From Clostridia bacterium (lineage in GTDB: Bacteria; Bacillota; Clostridia; Christensenellales; Aristaeellaceae), in assembly GCA_017484085.1 (NCBI GenBank), contig JAFUTW010000028.1, positions 1 through 47,163 of the forward strand: a stretch of DNA of 47,163 nucleotides, written 5' to 3'. Both the position numbers and the translations under genes were made by a program. The notes under the pieces are model-generated. The model saw only the letters and a list, made by a program, of their open reading frames with translations, was not told where the DNA came from and made no database searches. Below, in pieces: positions 15,400 through 22,489 of the stretch (positions are counted from its first letter, which is position 1; each line of letters starts with the position of its first letter).

Positions 15400-15452
15400 T
15401 TGCCTCCCCTGAAAGGGGAGGGGGACCGTTGGCTCTGCCAACGGTGGTAGGG
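15400..15452 (-). repeat. palindromic repeat element, copy 2 (inverted)
   Basis: Reverse complement matches the element at 14497-14549 over 53 bases except around the central 6 bases of the first hairpin. The two copies flank the NlpC and XhlA-like genes in opposite orientation. Confidence 0.8.
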
Positions 15453-15647
15453 TCGATCTCCGAGCACGAGGGCCCTCTCTGTCGGCTTTGCCGACAGCTC
15501 CCCCCAAAGGGGGAGCCAGGAACGGGTTTAAAGAAAGACAGCATTAGGACACACCCCCGAAGCTTCACCCCATGGGAGCGGAAGCAGCCGCTGCGGAAGA
15601 GACGGCTGTGTGATACAGAAAACATGGAGAGAAAGGAGATCTTTGAT
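15453..15647. other. further palindromic modules ahead of the holin gene
   Basis: Contains CTGTCGG/CCGACAG (about 15479-15496) and CTCCCCC/GGGGGAG (about 15498-15515), then about 120 bases without clear features and the holin ribosome binding site AAAGGAGAT. No gene seen. Confidence 0.6.
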
Positions 15648-15866
15648 ATGGAAAGAAACTGGATCAGCTGGATGCGTGCGGCGGCAAGGCGCGCTGTGCG
15701 CACCATGGCGCAGAGCGCAGCGGCCATCCTGGGCACGTGCGCCGTGCTTTCGGAAGTGAACTGGAGGATGACGGCGAGCGCTGCCCTGCTCTCCGGGCTG
15801 CTCAGCCTGCTGATGAGCCTATCCGGCCTGCCGGAGGAAGAAATCGCAGCGCCGCCGCAGGACTGA
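15648..15866 (+). CDS. phage holin (r1t-like)
   Basis: 72 residues from ATG at 15648, 7 bases after AGAAAGGAGAT; an in-frame ATG at 15624 is possible. The layout 'WISWMRAAARRAVRTMAQSAAAILGT' then 'EVNWRMTASAALLSGLLSLLMSLSGLPE' corresponds to r1t-type holins: an amphipathic start, a membrane helix, an acidic/Trp turn near 'VNW', a second membrane helix and a Pro-Glu tail. Holins make membrane lesions that let the endolysin reach the wall. It is the last gene of the cassette and is followed by a bidirectional terminator. Confidence 0.75.
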   Translation: MERNWISWMRAAARRAVRTMAQSAAAILGTCAVLSEVNWRMTASAALLSGLLSLLMSLSGLPEEEIAAPPQD

Positions 15867-15901
15867 AGCGGTGACGGCGGAAGCCCGCGGCAAAGAAAAA
15901 T

Positions 15902-15925
15902 CCCCTTCTCCGTGCGGAGAAGGGG
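15902..15925. terminator. bidirectional terminator between holin and SH3 protein genes
   Basis: CCCCTTCTCC (15902-15911) pairs perfectly with GGAGAAGGGG (15916-15925) around GTGC. A-rich sequence lies to the left, giving a weak T-tail on the minus strand. Confidence 0.7.
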
Positions 15926-15943
15926 AAATGCGGCTGATGAAGT

Positions 15944-17302
15944 TCAGCGGATGTAGCGGCGGTTCACATAGCCGATCGCACCGTTTTTGAGGCGGATCTG
16001 CACCCATTCGGGATTCTCTTCGTTCACCACGTAGTAGCTGCGCCCGCCGGCCGCCGTGCCGGGCTCATAGCTGTTGTAGGTCGGGCTTTCGTGGATGGTG
16101 ATATCCTTGGTAACGACGACGCGCTTGCCGTTTTCTTCACCCGGCAGCTTGCCGGCCATCTTGGGGCTGATGTATCCGGTCAGGTCGCTGCTGTACTGGA
16201 TACAGAGATAGCTGTTCTCCGTAACGGCGATGAGCGGATAGGTTTCGCCGGATTTGGCGACGCCGATATACTTGCCGCTGTCGGAAGGCTCGGCGCGGAC
16301 ATTGGCGCCCTTTTTGCTTACGATCTCGACGCGCGGCTGCGGGGTGGCCGTAGGTGCCGGGGCGTAACCGCCCATTCCCTGCTGCGCGGCGAAAGCGTTG
16401 AATTCAGAGCGGGAGTCATAGGGATCGTAGGCATAGACGCCGGTATCCACGGCGGGCACAGGCGTTTGGGCAGGAGCGGGGGTGAAGGACATTCCGTTGC
16501 CGGCCCAGTCAGGCGCCGTACCGGGCTCTGCAGTGGCGGAAAGGGCGAGACCCGCGCCGTCCCTGCCGCGGATCTGGTTGATCTGGGCGAGCAGCTGAAG
16601 GGTCTGCATATCAGCGGAAAGCCACAGGGTAACGCGGCCGTCGGTGCCGAAGAAGCGGGCAAAGACGTAAGCGGGGCTTTCCAGAGCCTTGCCTGCGGCA
16701 TCTGTCAGCGAGAGCATGACGGCATCCGCGCTGATGCGGCCGTTTGCCACCGCGCTCTGCAGGAGGGAGGTGACGAACTGCTCCGGCACGAAGCCGCCGC
16801 GGAAAGGCTGGCCGGCTGTTCCCGGATTCTGGCTGTAGGCGGCGAGCCGGCCGAAAAGGAGAGAAGCCGCTTTCTGGATGCCGGCGTACTGGCCGGGCGT
16901 TTCCTGATACTGCGTGTCACCCGTGACGGTGGCAAAGGAGCCCACCAGGGTGGCGGAAGGAGCGTCGGCAGGCATGGCGACGGTTTCGCCGTCCACTTCG
17001 TCCACAGCCATATCGCCGGTCAGAAACGCGTTATAGGCCGAGGCGAAGGCGGTTTCCATCAGGTCGTCTCCCGCCGGAACGAGCAGATCCAGAACGGCCC
17101 CCGCGCTGCCCTCAGCAGACGCCGGATCCGTCTCACCGGCTGTGTCAGGCGCGTAGACGGGAAGATCCGTCTCCGGCCGGGGATTGTCATAGCCGATGGC
17201 ATCCATCCTGTCGTCGGCAGAGAGGCTGTCGCCCATTTCCTCCGCAGCGGCGGCGGTAAACAGCAGAAGCAGTGAGATCAGCAGCGCAACCCATCTTTTC
17301 AT
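15944..17302 (-). CDS. exported protein with tandem C-terminal bacterial SH3 domains
   Basis: 452 residues. The start at 17302 gives a signal peptide (MKRWVALLISLLLLFTAAAA) directly behind GGGGGTAACCG; the frame is open further upstream but that part covers the promoter. The middle (about 25-330) is a low-complexity and alpha/beta region without recognised family, with a Pro/Thr-rich linker ('SFTPAPAQTPVPAVDTG'). Two SH3b-like domains end the protein: 'IVSKKGANVRAEPSDSGKYIGVAKSGETYPLI' and 'DITIHESPTYNSYEPGTAAGGRSYYVV...WVQIRLKNGAIGYVNRRYI'. SH3b domains usually bind cell-wall peptides. Transcribed alone from its own promoter. Confidence 0.75.
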   Translation of the reverse strand: MKRWVALLISLLLLFTAAAAEEMGDSLSADDRMDAIGYDNPRPETDLPVYAPDTAGETDPASAEGSAGAVLDLLVPAGDDLMETAFASAYNAFLTGDMAVDEVDGETVAMPADAPSATLVGSFATVTGDTQYQETPGQYAGIQKAASLLFGRLAAYSQNPGTAGQPFRGGFVPEQFVTSLLQSAVANGRISADAVMLSLTDAAGKALESPAYVFARFFGTDGRVTLWLSADMQTLQLLAQINQIRGRDGAGLALSATAEPGTAPDWAGNGMSFTPAPAQTPVPAVDTGVYAYDPYDSRSEFNAFAAQQGMGGYAPAPTATPQPRVEIVSKKGANVRAEPSDSGKYIGVAKSGETYPLIAVTENSYLCIQYSSDLTGYISPKMAGKLPGEENGKRVVVTKDITIHESPTYNSYEPGTAAGGRSYYVVNEENPEWVQIRLKNGAIGYVNRRYIR

Positions 17303-17363
17303 TCGGTTACCCCCATCAAATGGCAAATCTGTTCTTATAAGAGATGCTTTTATATACGGATAC

Positions 17364-17392
17364 AGTATAACAAAAACGCTTTTACGATGCAA
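17364..17392 (-). promoter_or_regulatory. promoter of the SH3 protein gene
   Basis: Minus strand: TTGCAT (17392-17387), 17 bases, TATACT (17369-17364), about 60 bases before the start codon. Divergent from the promoter at 17427-17455. Confidence 0.65.
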
Positions 17393-17426
17393 CTTTTTCG
17401 CGCAGGGCATCCGCCGGGGCGGCAAC

Positions 17427-17455
17427 TTGCATTCAGTGCCGGATTTGGCTATAAT
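17427..17455 (+). promoter_or_regulatory. promoter of the HPr-like/DUF4364 operon
   Basis: TTGCAT (17427-17432), 17 bases, TATAAT (17450-17455), about 26 bases before the ribosome binding site of the HPr-like gene. Confidence 0.7.
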
Positions 17456-17487
17456 GGGGCGAAACTCCGAGGGAAAGGAAACTGTTT

Positions 17488-17736
17488 ATGACGACGATTC
17501 AGATCAGGCTTACCATGATGACGGACGATGTCAAGCGCTTTGCGGCCATCGTGGGCGAGTATCCGTACGATATCGACCTGTGCTCCGGACGCTATGTGGT
17601 GGACGCCAAGAGCCTGCTGGGCATTTTTTCCGTGGATCTCTCCAAACCCATTGAGATGCGGATCTACAGCGACGACTGCCAGGATCTGCTGGAGCGGATC
17701 AAGCCCTACATCATCGAAGACGGGGCGGGAGAATAA
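17488..17736 (+). CDS. HPr-like protein without the active-site histidine
   Basis: 82 residues, ATG after GGGAAAGG. The fold signature 'YDIDLCSGRYVVDAKSLLGIFSVDLSKPIEMRIY' matches the second half of HPr (strand, VDAKS-x-L-x-I, Ser46 region), but the N-terminal loop that carries His15 in HPr ('hARPA') is replaced by 'TDDVKRFAAIVGEY' and has no His. It therefore cannot be a normal phosphocarrier; a regulatory or binding role is more likely. It precedes a DUF4364 gene by 19 bases, a pairing I recall from other Clostridia. Function not known. Confidence 0.7.
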   Translation: MTTIQIRLTMMTDDVKRFAAIVGEYPYDIDLCSGRYVVDAKSLLGIFSVDLSKPIEMRIYSDDCQDLLERIKPYIIEDGAGE

Positions 17737-17755
17737 AGACGGAGGAGGCAGTGCC

Positions 17756-18295
17756 ATGCCGGACAGCCGAAGCACGGAAACGGAGGACAAGCTGATCCTC
17801 CTTCGCATGATAGACGGCCTCGGCGGCTGTACCCGGGAGCAGCTGATGCGCTTTGCGCTGGAGGCTGACCTGATGGCGCAGTTCCGCTTTTTGCTGGCGC
17901 TCGGCGATCTGCTGGAGGACGGCCTTGTGCGCGAAGCGGAGACGGAAGAGCGCGTGATGGTGCTGACGCCGGAAGGGCGTGAAACGCTGCGCCTCTTCGG
18001 GGAGAAGATCCGCCCTTCTGCGGCGCAGCGGATCAGCGAAAACGTTCCGCGCTGGCGGACAAGATTCCGCGACGAGCGCCAGCTGCCCGCCGAGTGGCAC
18101 GAGACCGAAGGCGGCTTTGCCGTGACGCTGCGCGCGCTGGAGGGCGGCGAGGAGCTGCTGCGCATCGGCCTGCGGGCGGAGACGCGGCGGCAGGCGCAGC
18201 GCTTCTGCGAGCGGTGGCCGCAGGAGGCCGCGGAGATCTACGGCACGCTGATCAGGCGGCTCAGCGACAGCGGAAAAGAGGAAGAAGAAACGTAA
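17756..18295 (+). CDS. DUF4364-family protein (winged-helix-like)
   Basis: 179 residues, ATG after GGAGGAGG. The N-terminal 85 residues look like a winged helix: 'LILLRMIDGLGGCTREQLMRFAL', 'FLLALGDLLEDGLVREAE', 'VMVLTPEGRETLRLF'. The C-terminal half ('GGFAVTLRALEGGEELLRIGLRAETRRQAQRFCERWPQEAAEIYGTLIRRL') matches the DUF4364 pattern of a strand-rich section followed by a helix. Members are small, widespread in Clostridia and uncharacterised; the fold suggests a DNA-binding or protein-binding regulator. Cotranscribed with the HPr-like gene. Confidence 0.7.
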   Translation: MPDSRSTETEDKLILLRMIDGLGGCTREQLMRFALEADLMAQFRFLLALGDLLEDGLVREAETEERVMVLTPEGRETLRLFGEKIRPSAAQRISENVPRWRTRFRDERQLPAEWHETEGGFAVTLRALEGGEELLRIGLRAETRRQAQRFCERWPQEAAEIYGTLIRRLSDSGKEEEET

Positions 18296-18315
18296 GCAGC
18301 CGGGAGGTGGAAGAC

Positions 18316-19842
18316 GTGCGCAGGCTGAAAAAGGTGCCGGCGGCCGCATGGCTGGGCGGCGGCATCTATGCGCTGCTTTCCGCCTTCGGCTGGCAGGCGG
18401 AGCATTGGGGAAAAAGCGATCCGGCGCCGGCGCTGGCCGCGTCCCTGGCGCTTTTCATCCCGTTTGCTCTGCTGCTTTCGCTGCTGTTCTCCGTAACGGA
18501 CGGGGAGAGGCGGCAGGCAAAAGCCTTCCGTTCGGGCCTTGCCTTCGCGCTGATGCTGCTTTGCTGGCTGCCCTCGTTTATCGTGCACTTTCCGGGCTCG
18601 TTTGCCTATGACGTCCCCTTTCAGCTGGAGCAGATTGCAAGCGGGGCGTATTCCACGCACCATCCGCTGCTGCATACGCTGCTGCTGGGCGGGTGCGTGC
18701 GCCTCGGCCGCCTCTTCGGCAGCATGAACGCGGGCGCCGCGCTGTACACGGCGCTGCAGATGCTGCTGCTGGCCGCTTGCTTCACGCTGACCTGCGCCTC
18801 GCTGGACAGGCAGGCGGGAAGCCGGGCGGCGCGGGGCGCTGCCGTTTTCTTCGCGCTGTATCCGCTGAATATGCTGATGGCGGTGAACGCGACGAAGGAT
18901 GTGCTGTTTACCGGGTGCTTTGTGCTGACCTTTGCGCTGGTGCGCGAGACGCTCTGCCTTGGACAGGTACGCGCCGTGAGGCTGCTGATCCCGGCCGCGC
19001 TCAGCGTCCTGCTGCGCAACAACATGGCGTATGCGCTCGCTGCGTTCATCCTTCTGCTTCTACTCTTCAGGCAGATCGGGCCTGCCGGGCTGCTGGCGCT
19101 TGCGCTGGCGGTTTCCCTGCTCTGCGGCAGCCTGCTGGCACGGTCGCTGGGCGCCGTTTCCGGCGATGTGCGGGAGGCGCTTTCCGTGCCGATCCAGCAG
19201 GTGGCGCGGGTCTCCTGCCTTGAGCGGGAGAAGCTGACCGACGGGGAAAAGGCGGCGATCGGCGACGTGATGCCGGAGATGATCTGGCGCGCGTATGATC
19301 CGGCGGTTTCGGACCCGGTGAAGTTCGGCTTTGACAGCGCCCCGCTGCGGCGGGATCCGGCAAAATACCTCTCCTGCTATCTGCGCGTGCTGCGGCGGTG
19401 CCCCGGGTGCTGCTTTGACGCGGTGCTGATGCTGGACCACGCGTTCCTCTATCCCTACGGGCGCTACGGCGTTTCCGGATATTATCTGCAGACGGGCATC
19501 ACGGATGCGGTATACACCTCCTGGGGGGAAGACCGGATCACGGACGCGAGCCCGACGCCGCGCCTTCGGGCAGCCCTTTCCTGGCGTTTCGGTGCAAAGG
19601 GCGCCATGCAGATCCCGCTTGTCGGCTGGCTCTTCAACATGGGGCTGATCAACTGGACGCTGCTGTTCTTTTCGCTGCGCAGCCTGGCGATGCGGCGGGG
19701 CAATGAGGCGCTGGCTTCGGCGCTGCCGCTGCTGCTGCTCGGTACGTTTTTGCTGGGGCCCGTGATGGCGGGACGCTACATTTACCCCTTTGTCTGCAGC
19801 CTGCCGGTGGCAGCCGCGCGGGCGGAGAAGAAAGAAGGATGA
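18316..19842 (+). CDS. polytopic membrane protein, DUF6020-like (GT-C glycosyltransferase-type)
   Basis: 508 residues from GTG at 18316, behind GGGAGGTGG. About ten hydrophobic helices; an extracytoplasmic loop after the second group carries 'PGSFAYDVPFQLEQIASGAYSTHHPLLHTLLLGG', the aspartate-containing first loop typical of GT-C enzymes, and 'MAVNATKDVLFTG' follows. A large soluble loop (about 290-430) precedes the last helices. The family is thought to act on lipid-linked sugars, but no member's substrate is known to me. Tight spacing with the flanking genes suggests one transcript from DUF4364 to the nuclease gene. Confidence 0.65.
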   Translation: MRRLKKVPAAAWLGGGIYALLSAFGWQAEHWGKSDPAPALAASLALFIPFALLLSLLFSVTDGERRQAKAFRSGLAFALMLLCWLPSFIVHFPGSFAYDVPFQLEQIASGAYSTHHPLLHTLLLGGCVRLGRLFGSMNAGAALYTALQMLLLAACFTLTCASLDRQAGSRAARGAAVFFALYPLNMLMAVNATKDVLFTGCFVLTFALVRETLCLGQVRAVRLLIPAALSVLLRNNMAYALAAFILLLLLFRQIGPAGLLALALAVSLLCGSLLARSLGAVSGDVREALSVPIQQVARVSCLEREKLTDGEKAAIGDVMPEMIWRAYDPAVSDPVKFGFDSAPLRRDPAKYLSCYLRVLRRCPGCCFDAVLMLDHAFLYPYGRYGVSGYYLQTGITDAVYTSWGEDRITDASPTPRLRAALSWRFGAKGAMQIPLVGWLFNMGLINWTLLFFSLRSLAMRRGNEALASALPLLLLGTFLLGPVMAGRYIYPFVCSLPVAAARAEKKEG

Positions 19843-19845
19843 ACC

Positions 19846-20100
19846 ATGCGGCTGGATAAGTACCTTAAGGTTTCCCGGATCATCAAGCGGCGCACCGTGG
19901 CCAAGGAAGCCGGTGCGGGCGGGCGCGTCACGATCAACGGAAAGGTGGCCAAGCCCGCCTCGGAGGTGAAGCCGGGGGACGAGCTGGAGATCCGCTTCGG
20001 CGAGCACACCTCGCGCTACCGCGTCCTGTCGGTTGCGGAAACGGTGCGCAAGAATGAAGCGAGCGCCATGTACGAGCTCCTTTCGGGAGAAGAACTGTGA
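19846..20100 (+). CDS. rqcP: RNA-binding S4 protein of ribosome quality control
   Basis: 84 residues, ATG 3 bases after the previous stop. It opens with [17 protein letters not shown] and continues '[25 protein letters not shown]', a full-length match in pattern to B. subtilis YabO/RqcP. RqcP binds the 50S subunit near helix 69 and works with RqcH to add C-terminal Ala tails to stalled nascent chains. It overlaps the ispDF start by 4 bases (GTGA). Confidence 0.85.
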   Translation: MRLDKYLKVSRIIKRRTVAKEAGAGGRVTINGKVAKPASEVKPGDELEIRFGEHTSRYRVLSVAETVRKNEASAMYELLSGEEL

Positions 20101-21281
20101 ATGCGGCGGTCATCGTCGCTGCGGGTCGCGGGACGCGCATGGGCGCAGCCGTCAATAAAGTGCTGCTGGACCTTGCGGGGATCCCCGTGATCGTCCGGTC
20201 GGTCCGGGCGGTATCGGAGAGCGGCCTTTTTGATGCTGTCGTCGTCGTGACGGGCGAAGAGGACATCGCAGGCGTCCGGAAGCTGCTGAAGGAGGCGGGT
20301 CTTGAGGCCGCCGTGTGCGCAGGCGGCGCGGACAGGCAGGAGAGCGTGCGGCGCGGCCTTCTGGCGCTGCCGCAGGATACCGGGCTCGTCGCCATCCATG
20401 ACGGCGCGCGCCCGCTGGTGACCCGCGAGATCCTTGCGGCTTCCCTTGAGAGCGCAAAAGACCGGGGGAGCGGCGTGGCGGCGATCCCCCTCAAGGATAC
20501 GGTGAAGCGCGTGGCGGCGAACGGCCGGGTGGCGGAGACGCCGGAGCGCGCGAGCCTGCGCGCGGTGCAGACGCCGCAGAGCTTCCGCTACCGCGAGATC
20601 CTGGAGGCGCACGAGCGCTTTGCGGAAAGCTGCGACCGCGCGACGGATGATGCCGCGCTGCTGGAGAGGAGCGGTGCGGCTGTGTATCTTTCCCCCGGCA
20701 GCGAGGAGAACCTGAAGCTGACCACACCGCAGGATATCGCGGTCGCGGAGCGGATCCTTGAAACGCGGCAAGGTATAAAAAAACAGGAGAAGACGATGGT
20801 GCGCGTTGGACACGGCTATGATGTTCACCGCCTGGCGGAGGGGCGGAAGCTCATCCTCTGCGGGGTGGAAGTGCCCTATGAAAAAGGGCTGCTGGGGCAC
20901 AGCGACGCGGACGTCGCGGCGCATGCCCTGATGGATGCGCTGCTGGGCGCAGCCGCGCTGGGCGACATCGGCAGGCACTTCCCGGACACGGATGAAGCCT
21001 ACGAAGGGGCGGATTCCATGCGCCTGCTGGATGAAGTCCGCGGGATGCTGGAAGCGAAGGGCTTTGCCGTATGCAACGCGGATATCACGATCATCTGCCA
21101 GCGGCCGAAGCTCTCGCCGTACATCGAGGCGATGCGCGCGTGTGTGGCCGGGCACTTGGGCCTCCCCTGCGGCTGCGTGAACGTGAAGGCGACCACGACT
21201 GAGCATCTGGGCTTTGAAGGCGAAGGGCTCGGCATATCCGCGCATGCCGTCTGCTGTATCGAAGAGAGGGCGCATGCCTGA
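20097..21281 (+). CDS. ispDF: bifunctional 2-C-methyl-D-erythritol 4-phosphate cytidylyltransferase / MEcPP synthase
   Basis: 394 residues from GTG at 20097. Residues 1-228 are IspD: '[12 protein letters not shown]' binds CTP, 'HDGARPLVT' and 'AVQTPQSFR' are conserved active-site segments. Residues about 235-394 are IspF: 'GYDVHRL' and 'LLGHSDADV' supply the metal ligands, '[11 protein letters not shown]' and '[12 protein letters not shown]' complete the trimeric active site. IspD makes CDP-methylerythritol and IspF makes the cyclodiphosphate in the MEP isoprenoid pathway; the intermediate IspE is not here. The linker ('[11 protein letters not shown]') contains an AGGAG and an ATG at 20796, so a separate IspF product is conceivable. 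Confidence 0.92.
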   Translation: MNAAVIVAAGRGTRMGAAVNKVLLDLAGIPVIVRSVRAVSESGLFDAVVVVTGEEDIAGVRKLLKEAGLEAAVCAGGADRQESVRRGLLALPQDTGLVAIHDGARPLVTREILAASLESAKDRGSGVAAIPLKDTVKRVAANGRVAETPERASLRAVQTPQSFRYREILEAHERFAESCDRATDDAALLERSGAAVYLSPGSEENLKLTTPQDIAVAERILETRQGIKKQEKTMVRVGHGYDVHRLAEGRKLILCGVEVPYEKGLLGHSDADVAAHALMDALLGAAALGDIGRHFPDTDEAYEGADSMRLLDEVRGMLEAKGFAVCNADITIICQRPKLSPYIEAMRACVAGHLGLPCGCVNVKATTTEHLGFEGEGLGISAHAVCCIEERAHA

Positions 21282-21897
21282 CAGACGGAGAAGACAGCCG
21301 GAGCACGGCTTGCTCTGGCACGCGGCGGACGGGCTTTTGACCCTGGTGGACTGGATCTGCCGGGGGCTGGCCGATGCGGGCATGCTGGTGCTGAAAGGCG
21401 CCGCAGGGGCGCTGCGGCTTTTGTTCCGAGCGGCTGCAAAACTGTCGGCGCTGCTTTTGAGGCTCATCGCGCTGCCCTTTGTGCTGCTTGGGCGAGCGCT
21501 CGGCGCGGGACAGGACCGCGCTTCGCAGTGCCTTCGCCTGACGGGGGAGGAATTTGAAGAATACTGCGCCCTCATCCTGAAGGACAACGGCTTCCGGCAT
21601 GTGGAGCTGACGCCGATGGGCGGCGACCAGGGCGTGGACATCCTGGCAGTTAAGGACGGCGAATGTTGGGCGATCCAGTGCAAGAATTACAGCGGGGCCG
21701 TCGGCAACTTCGCCGTGCAGGAGGCCTACGCCGGGCGGGAGTACTACGGCTGCGACCGCGCTGCGGTGATCTGCCCCGGTGAGTATACGGGCGCTGCGCG
21801 CGAACTGGCGGAGTCCACGGGCGTGGAGCTTTGGGCCGGGGATACGCTCTCCCGGATGATGAAACGCAGCGGCAGGCGGCCGCGGCACAGGGCCTGA
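21274..21897 (+). CDS. membrane-anchored Mrr-type restriction endonuclease-like protein
   Basis: 207 residues, ATG overlapping the ispDF stop by 8 bases. Residues about 12-80 are hydrophobic, probably two membrane helices. Residues about 88-200 form a PD-(D/E)XK nuclease of the Mrr_cat family: '[19 protein letters not shown]', then '[11 protein letters not shown]' with the catalytic Asp and 'WAIQCKNYS' with Gln-x-Lys, and '[16 protein letters not shown]'. Mrr proteins cut modified or foreign DNA; membrane-tethered forms in Clostridia are uncharacterised. Its place at the end of a housekeeping operon argues for a stable, vertically kept function. GAGAGGG at 21264 is the likely ribosome binding site. 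Confidence 0.8.
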   Translation: MPDRRRRQPEHGLLWHAADGLLTLVDWICRGLADAGMLVLKGAAGALRLLFRAAAKLSALLLRLIALPFVLLGRALGAGQDRASQCLRLTGEEFEEYCALILKDNGFRHVELTPMGGDQGVDILAVKDGECWAIQCKNYSGAVGNFAVQEAYAGREYYGCDRAAVICPGEYTGAARELAESTGVELWAGDTLSRMMKRSGRRPRHRA

Positions 21898-21940
21898 AGG
21901 ACAGATTTAAAAGGCAGATTAAATTTTGCAGCGGAAAGGG

Positions 21941-21969
21941 TTGATTTTTCCCTTCCGCTGCGGTATACT
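21941..21969 (+). promoter_or_regulatory. promoter of tRNA-Val
   Basis: TTGATT (21941-21946), 17 bases, TATACT (21964-21969), 14 bases before the tRNA. A hairpin GCGGAAAGGG/CCCTTCCGC (21931-21959) overlaps it and may terminate the upstream operon. Confidence 0.7.
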
Positions 21970-21982
21970 ATCTCTCGTGCTT

Positions 21983-22059
21983 GGGGTCTTAGCTCAGCTG
22001 GCTAGAGCGCCACGTTGACATCGTGGAGGTCGTAGGTTCGAGCCCTATAGACCCCACCA
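21983..22059 (+). tRNA. tRNA-Val(GAC)
   Basis: 77 nt with encoded CCA. Acceptor GGGGTCT/AGACCCC, D-arm GCTC/GAGC, anticodon stem CCACG/CGTGG with loop TTGACAT (anticodon GAC), variable AGGTC, T-arm GTAGG/CCTAT with TTCGAGC loop. Reads GUC/GUU valine codons. Confidence 0.95.
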
Positions 22060-22087
22060 CAAGCCGGGGTTAGTCGCCCGACAGATG

Positions 22088-22112
22088 CCGCTTCCAACAG
22101 GAAGCGGTTTTT
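22088..22112 (+). terminator. terminator after tRNA-Val
   Basis: CCGCTTCC (22088-22095) pairs perfectly with GGAAGCGG (22100-22107), loop AACA, followed by TTTTTCTTT. Confidence 0.85.
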
Positions 22113-22193
22113 CTTTATATTGCTGTAATTTGAACTGTAAAAGCATCCCAGCATTCCCAGATGACACATTCGGGTATCCGCATAGATTTTTTT

Positions 22194-22292
22194 CGAGTAT
22201 AGAAGGACAAAATTTCCATAAGCTGTCGAGTATAAAAGGATAACATTTGGATTATTTATCGAACATAAAGGTCAGATGATATAAATAGCGGA
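22194..22292 (+). repeat. three degenerate 33-base tandem units
   Basis: Units begin at 22194, 22227 and 22260 with CGAGTATAGAAGGA, CGAGTATAAAAGGA and CGAACATAAAGG. They resemble the spaced internal repeats at IS21-type insertion sequence ends, but no transposase is present. Could be a solitary end or a binding-site array. Confidence 0.5.
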
Positions 22293-22348
22293 CACATAAA
22301 TAGAATTGACGATAAAGACGCATACAGTTTAACTTGAATAAGATTAAA

Positions 22349-22382
22349 GGAGACCTCTTTACGGGTCTCCTCGTTTTATTTT
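22349..22382 (+). terminator. hairpin with T-rich tail
   Basis: GGAGACC (22349-22355) and GGTCTCC (22364-22370), then TCGTTTTATTTT. On this strand no gene precedes it closely after the tRNA terminator; it could end a small transcript from the repeat region. Confidence 0.55.
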
Positions 22383-22489
22383 CTAAGTGCTGCTTGATAT
22401 ATGTCAAGTTTTTCAAATACTAAAGCTATTTGCATTCTATCGCCAGGAACGATGGACCCGCTGTTGTGCTTAATGGGCAGCACCGGCTC

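Larger units (their letters stand above)
6331..15866 (+). mobile_element. compact phage morphogenesis cassette (cryptic prophage or domesticated element)
   Basis: Thirteen colinear genes from small terminase to holin, nearly all overlapping or a few bases apart and all open. Base composition is GC-rich like the core genes on its right. Recognisable functions are packaging, portal, scaffold, capsid, distal tail/tail tip, adhesion, lysis. Missing are head-tail connectors, tail tube, tape measure, integrase, repressor and replication genes. Terminators bound both ends (6285-6310 and 15902-15925). No flanking att repeats were found. Confidence 0.75.
22113..22489. other. AT-rich intergenic region with repeats
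   Basis: No gene recognised. Holds a degenerate 33-base periodic repeat (22194-22292) and a hairpin with T-rich tail (22349-22382). Composition is far more AT-rich than both neighbours, which suggests an insertion or remnant. Confidence 0.6.

Noticed and set aside
14497-15535. Palindromic repeats considered as a CRISPR array
   Set aside because: Copies are in opposite orientation, separated by genes, with no regular spacers and no cas genes.
6331-15866. Reading the cassette as a contractile tail bacteriocin
   Set aside because: Terminase, portal, scaffold and capsid genes are intact while sheath, tube and tape-measure genes are absent, the opposite of a tailocin.
16091-17275. Long plus-strand frame opposite the SH3 protein gene
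   Set aside because: No recognisable protein sequence, and the minus strand has signal peptide, SH3 domains and promoter.
22194-22292. 33-base periodic units considered as CRISPR repeats
   Set aside because: Units are contiguous without spacers, degenerate, and only three.
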